Position numbers and translations under genes: made by a program. Under the pieces are notes generated by a model. It searched no databases, was not told where the DNA came from, and was given only the letters and a program-made list of their open reading frames with translations. Positions 5,183 to 7,280 of a DNA stretch of 7,280 nucleotides are shown piece by piece. Source of the DNA: an uncultured Oscillospiraceae bacterium (GTDB lineage Bacteria > Bacillota > Clostridia > Oscillospirales > Oscillospiraceae); the NCBI GenBank assembly GCA_900758315.1, contig CAAERF010000579.1, positions 1 through 7,280 of the forward strand. Direction: 5' to 3'. Position 1 is the stretch's first letter. Each line of letters starts with the position of its first letter.

Positions 5183-5806
5183 TTATTTATTCAGCAAGTC
5201 TTGTAATTCATCCAAAAAACGGCAAACATGAAAGCCATCACAAACGGCATGATGCACTTGAATCGATAAGGGAATATAGTATTTTCCGCCATCCTCATAA
5301 TACTTCCCAAACGTAAATATCGGCAGTAGATAGTCATATCCTTTTTTTAGATTTAAGTTAAAGCCTTCAAAGCTTGTCCACGGTATCATAGAAACAGGGA
5401 AAGTGTTTTCCGGAGGATTAGGCTTTGCGAACATTCCCTTTCGTTCACCATAAGCGTCTATATCCTTTTGATAGTTCTGAAGAAACTCAGTATAGTCTGC
5501 TGTAAACTCAGTCCAAATACTCGAAAAGGTTTCAGTTTCCTTATGAAAGATTGTGTAGCAAGGCAGCATTTCTGAAAAAACACCTACCTGTCCGTTTTTA
5601 TCTAATGCCGTCCTGAACTCTTCGTGTCGATTGAGGATTGTTGTAACCCCATATAAGAGAGTCGGATATAATTTTTTTCCATCCTTTTTCAACTTAGAAA
5701 TATCGAGTTTTACCGTCATACTATATGTGCAGGGCGTATTGTCAAAATAGTGGTCGAAATACTCTTTTCGTGTCCAATTATTTATATCAATCTTTGTGAA
5801 TTGCAT
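5183..5806 (-). CDS. cat: Type A chloramphenicol O-acetyltransferase (catP/catA13-like)
   Basis: A cytoplasmic trimeric enzyme that acetylates the 3-hydroxyl of chloramphenicol with acetyl-CoA and so confers resistance. It is 207 aa, the normal length. The active-site signature HHAVCDGFH is at 185-193, with catalytic H186 and structural D190. Other family blocks: KEYFDHYF and CTYSMTV near the N-terminus, NRHEEFRTA, ETFSSIWTEF, VSMIPWTSFEGFNLNL and YDYLLPIFTFGKYY. From memory it is very close to the Campylobacter coli catA13 protein and nearer to catP/catD than to pC194 cat; this needs a search. AAAGGAA (5824-5818) lies 11 bases before the ATG at 5806 and 8 before another ATG at 5809; the frame reaches 5851 but without an SD there. 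Noticeably more AT-rich than mob and rep, consistent with separate acquisition. No leader peptide or SD-sequestering repeat of the inducible cat type was recognised. Confidence 0.96.
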   Translation of the reverse strand: MQFTKIDINNWTRKEYFDHYFDNTPCTYSMTVKLDISKLKKDGKKLYPTLLYGVTTILNRHEEFRTALDKNGQVGVFSEMLPCYTIFHKETETFSSIWTEFTADYTEFLQNYQKDIDAYGERKGMFAKPNPPENTFPVSMIPWTSFEGFNLNLKKGYDYLLPIFTFGKYYEDGGKYYIPLSIQVHHAVCDGFHVCRFLDELQDLLNK

Positions 5807-5940
5807 CATTATATCCATTCCTTTCGCGCTGCTCAAGGCACAAAACGTCATGAAAAAAACGTTGGCTTATTGCAGCTATCTTTTTATAATTGTTCCATAG
5901 GGATATTCAGTATACTACAAATCACGGGGAGGTGAGTGGG
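5807..5940. other. cat upstream region and cat-IS110 junction zone
   Basis: AT-rich, non-coding. On the minus strand a weak promoter-like TATAAA (complement of 5884-5889) and a TATACT (complement of 5910-5915) occur, neither with a good -35 box. The IS left terminus falls in or near this zone, so part of the native cat promoter may have been displaced or replaced. No inverted repeat or duplicated target was found. Confidence 0.4.
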
Positions 5941-6080
5941 CTGTCCGTTCATCGGATGACCGTATTTTTATATGTGTAGAATGCTTTTTCAAGCACAAAT
6001 AAGTGTGCCCTGAGCACGTAACCTTATCTTTGTAAAAACAACTCTCGTTTTTATCCTAAGCATTCAGTCAATGCTGTCTA
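5941..6080 (+). ncRNA. Candidate IS110 bridge RNA
   Basis: IS110-subgroup elements encode a bridge RNA in the non-coding left end, upstream of the transposase; its two internal loops pair with target and donor DNA. This stretch is non-coding and carries successive hairpins: TCCG-TTCAT-CGGA (5944-5956), TGCTT-TTTC-AAGCA (5982-5995), GTGC-CCTGA-GCAC (6005-6017) or, alternatively, GCACA with TGTGC (5993-5997 with 6004-6008), and AGCATT-CAGTC-AATGCT (6059-6075). The two-loop architecture cannot be proven by eye, and the ends are approximate. Confidence 0.45.
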
Positions 6081-6091
6081 CTCCCTATAAT
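6063..6091 (+). promoter_or_regulatory. Possible transposase promoter
   Basis: TATAAT at 6086-6091 is a perfect -10 box, with TTCAGT (6063-6068, a poor -35) 17 bases upstream. The predicted RNA would start about 25 bases before the ATG at 6124, just enough for the AAAGGAG site. The weak -35 fits the low expression usual for IS transposases. Confidence 0.4.
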
Positions 6092-6123
6092 CTATTGAAC
6101 CTATGGTTCTGAAAGGAGTCCCT

Positions 6124-7280
6124 ATGGCTTTAAAAATTGTGTATCAAATCTGTTGTGGTATTGATGTTCACAAAACTTTTGTTGTTGCCTGCATCGCTTC
6201 CACTAACAAACAAGGTGTTACCACCTACAAGCGCCATCGTTTCTCAACCTTCACACAAGGGTTAAAGGAATTGTTACAGTGGCTGCTTGACAATCATTGT
6301 AAGGATGTCTGCATGGAATCTACCGGTAAATACTGGATTCCTATTTACAATGTTCTGGAAAAAGATTGCAACATTGTTCTTGCTCATCCTAAATATGTTA
6401 AGGCTATCCGTGGAAAGAAAACTGACAAGAAAGATGCCAAATGGATTGCTGACCTCTTCAAGCATGATCTTGTTGCCGGTAGCTTTATGCCACCCGCTGA
6501 TATCAGACAGCTTCGTGATCTGATGCGCTATCGTTTTAAACTGACCTGCTTTATGTCCAGCGAGAAGAACCGTCTCCAAAACTGTCTCACGGTTTCCAAC
6601 ATTCAGTTGGCTTCCGTTGTCTCGGACACCTTTGGTAAAAGTTCTCAAAGAATCCTGGATAAGATTCTCGAAAATCCTGATGATACTTCTTTTGATATTG
6701 AACCTTTAATTCATGGTTCCATGAAGAAAAAACTTCCCGAACTGGAACTCGCCATTGACGGTTTTATCACACCTGAACAAGCTGGTAAATTAAAGGTTAT
6801 CAAAAAGCACTTTGAAGATTTGGAATCCCGGAAAGCAGAGCTAGAAAAACTGATCCTTGCGCTCGCCAGTCCCTATCAGCAAGAACTCGACCTAATCCTA
6901 ACTGCTCCATCATTCAAAAATAAATTCACTGCTATCGGAATCATTTCCGAAATTGGTGTGAACATGGAGGCTTTTCCTTCGGCGAAACACTTATGCTCAT
7001 GGGCTGGTCTTACTCCAACCAACAATGAAAGTGCAGGAAAGAAAAAATCTGTCCGGGTTTCCAAAGCAGGATGTTATATCAAACCACTTCTAGTTCAATG
7101 TGCCAACTCAGTGGTTAAAAGTGAAAAACATCCTGAAATCCGTAACCGCTATCTTCGTTTAAGAAAACGTCGCGGTCACAAGAAAGCAATCATTGCAATA
7201 GCAAGAATGCTTCTAACAGCATTATACAATATGCTGAAAAATAAGGAACCCTATAATGCTGAACTTTACCGAAAAAGTGA
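6124..7280 (+). CDS. IS110-family transposase, N-terminal 385 codons (continues at base 96)
   Basis: A recombinase of the IS110 family, which moves its element by RNA-guided recombination. The start ATG at 6124 follows AAAGGAG (6112-6118) with a 5-base gap. The N-terminal RuvC-like DEDD domain is intact: D14 (GIDVHK), E65 (MESTGKYW), and D101 and D104 (KKTDKKDAKW). The C-terminal transposase_20-type domain begins near residue 275 (FTAIGIISEIG) and includes GLTPTNNESAGKKK, where S303 fits the family's catalytic serine. A helical, lysine- and glutamate-rich linker lies between them (about residues 200-270). Joined with 96-186 across the circular overlap, the protein is 415 aa, a normal family length, with no frameshift. 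It is the only plus-strand gene, opposite to the plasmid backbone. The frame is open at the window edge only because the circle was cut here. Confidence 0.95.
   Translation, partial: MALKIVYQICCGIDVHKTFVVACIASTNKQGVTTYKRHRFSTFTQGLKELLQWLLDNHCKDVCMESTGKYWIPIYNVLEKDCNIVLAHPKYVKAIRGKKTDKKDAKWIADLFKHDLVAGSFMPPADIRQLRDLMRYRFKLTCFMSSEKNRLQNCLTVSNIQLASVVSDTFGKSSQRILDKILENPDDTSFDIEPLIHGSMKKKLPELELAIDGFITPEQAGKLKVIKKHFEDLESRKAELEKLILALASPYQQELDLILTAPSFKNKFTAIGIISEIGVNMEAFPSAKHLCSWAGLTPTNNESAGKKKSVRVSKAGCYIKPLLVQCANSVVKSEKHPEIRNRYLRLRKRRGHKKAIIAIARMLLTALYNMLKNKEPYNAELYRKS
7186..7280. repeat. 95-bp terminal direct repeat, second copy
   Basis: Identical to bases 1-95. It lies inside the transposase coding region and is not an IS terminus, so it carries no transposition signal of its own. 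It is best read as the same DNA seen twice because the molecule is circular. Confidence 0.85.

Larger units (their letters stand above)
5941..7280 (+). mobile_element. IS110-family insertion sequence, left end and most of the body (continues at 1-241)
   Basis: The element consists of an intact DEDD transposase, a long structured non-coding stretch upstream (about 5941-6123) and a short non-coding stretch downstream (187-241). That asymmetry, with the longer end 5' of the gene, matches the IS110 subgroup rather than IS1111. IS110 elements usually lack terminal inverted repeats and leave at most a tiny target duplication, so the exact ends cannot be read here; 5941 is an estimate. The left boundary lies somewhere between the cat start (5806) and the first LE hairpin. 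The IS sits upstream of cat in the divergent orientation. Confidence 0.7.

Noticed and set aside
5807..5851. cat leader or extended start at 5851
   Set aside because: There is no SD before 5851, and no inverted repeat masks the SD at 5824-5818 as in translation-attenuated cat genes; the known protein length fits 5806.
1..7280. Composite transposon bounded by two IS110 copies
   Set aside because: Only the 95-bp identity is seen at the ends and both pieces join into one intact gene; IS110 elements do not usually form composite transposons.

Overview
The window reads as a small mobilizable antibiotic-resistance plasmid, opened inside its transposase gene. The last 95 bases (7186-7280) are identical to the first 95 (1-95). 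Reading across that overlap restores one uninterrupted 415-codon IS110-family transposase, so the simplest interpretation is a circular molecule of about 7185 bp with a terminal assembly overlap. Gene families and Shine-Dalgarno (SD) sites point to Firmicutes, most likely gut Clostridia: MobV relaxase, primase-type plasmid Rep, catP/catA13-type chloramphenicol acetyltransferase and strong AGGAGG-like SD sequences. The host itself cannot be read from the window.

Layout. All backbone genes lie on the minus strand; the transposase is on plus. From high to low coordinates the minus-strand genes are: cat (5183-5806); a dense hairpin region (4974-5155) that is the best oriT candidate; mob (3672-4916) with its own promoter; a sharp 11-bp hairpin overlapping a second promoter at 3634-3669; a long structured leader (3303-3633); rep (1845-3302); a short spacer; then a tight four-gene operon under one promoter. 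That operon encodes a Phd/YefM antitoxin, a RelE/ParE toxin, a RelB/DinJ antitoxin and a helix-turn-helix/coiled-coil protein (1641 down to 314), every junction overlapping or separated by only a few bases. The IS110 element occupies about 5940-7280 and 1-241, between cat and the end of the toxin-antitoxin operon.

How the parts work together: rep supplies replication, the toxin-antitoxin operon plus the HTH/coiled-coil protein supply stable maintenance, mob with the hairpin region supplies transfer by a helper conjugation system, cat supplies the selectable phenotype, and the IS110 element is a passenger whose left end probably encodes a bridge RNA. cat and the IS look more AT-rich than the backbone, consistent with separate acquisition.

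Most worth a second look: one toxin flanked by two antitoxins of different families; a nest of near-perfect palindromes inside the coding sequence of the HTH protein; a run of six adjacent hairpins between cat and mob; competing polypurine/polypyrimidine repeats in the rep leader; and the candidate bridge RNA.
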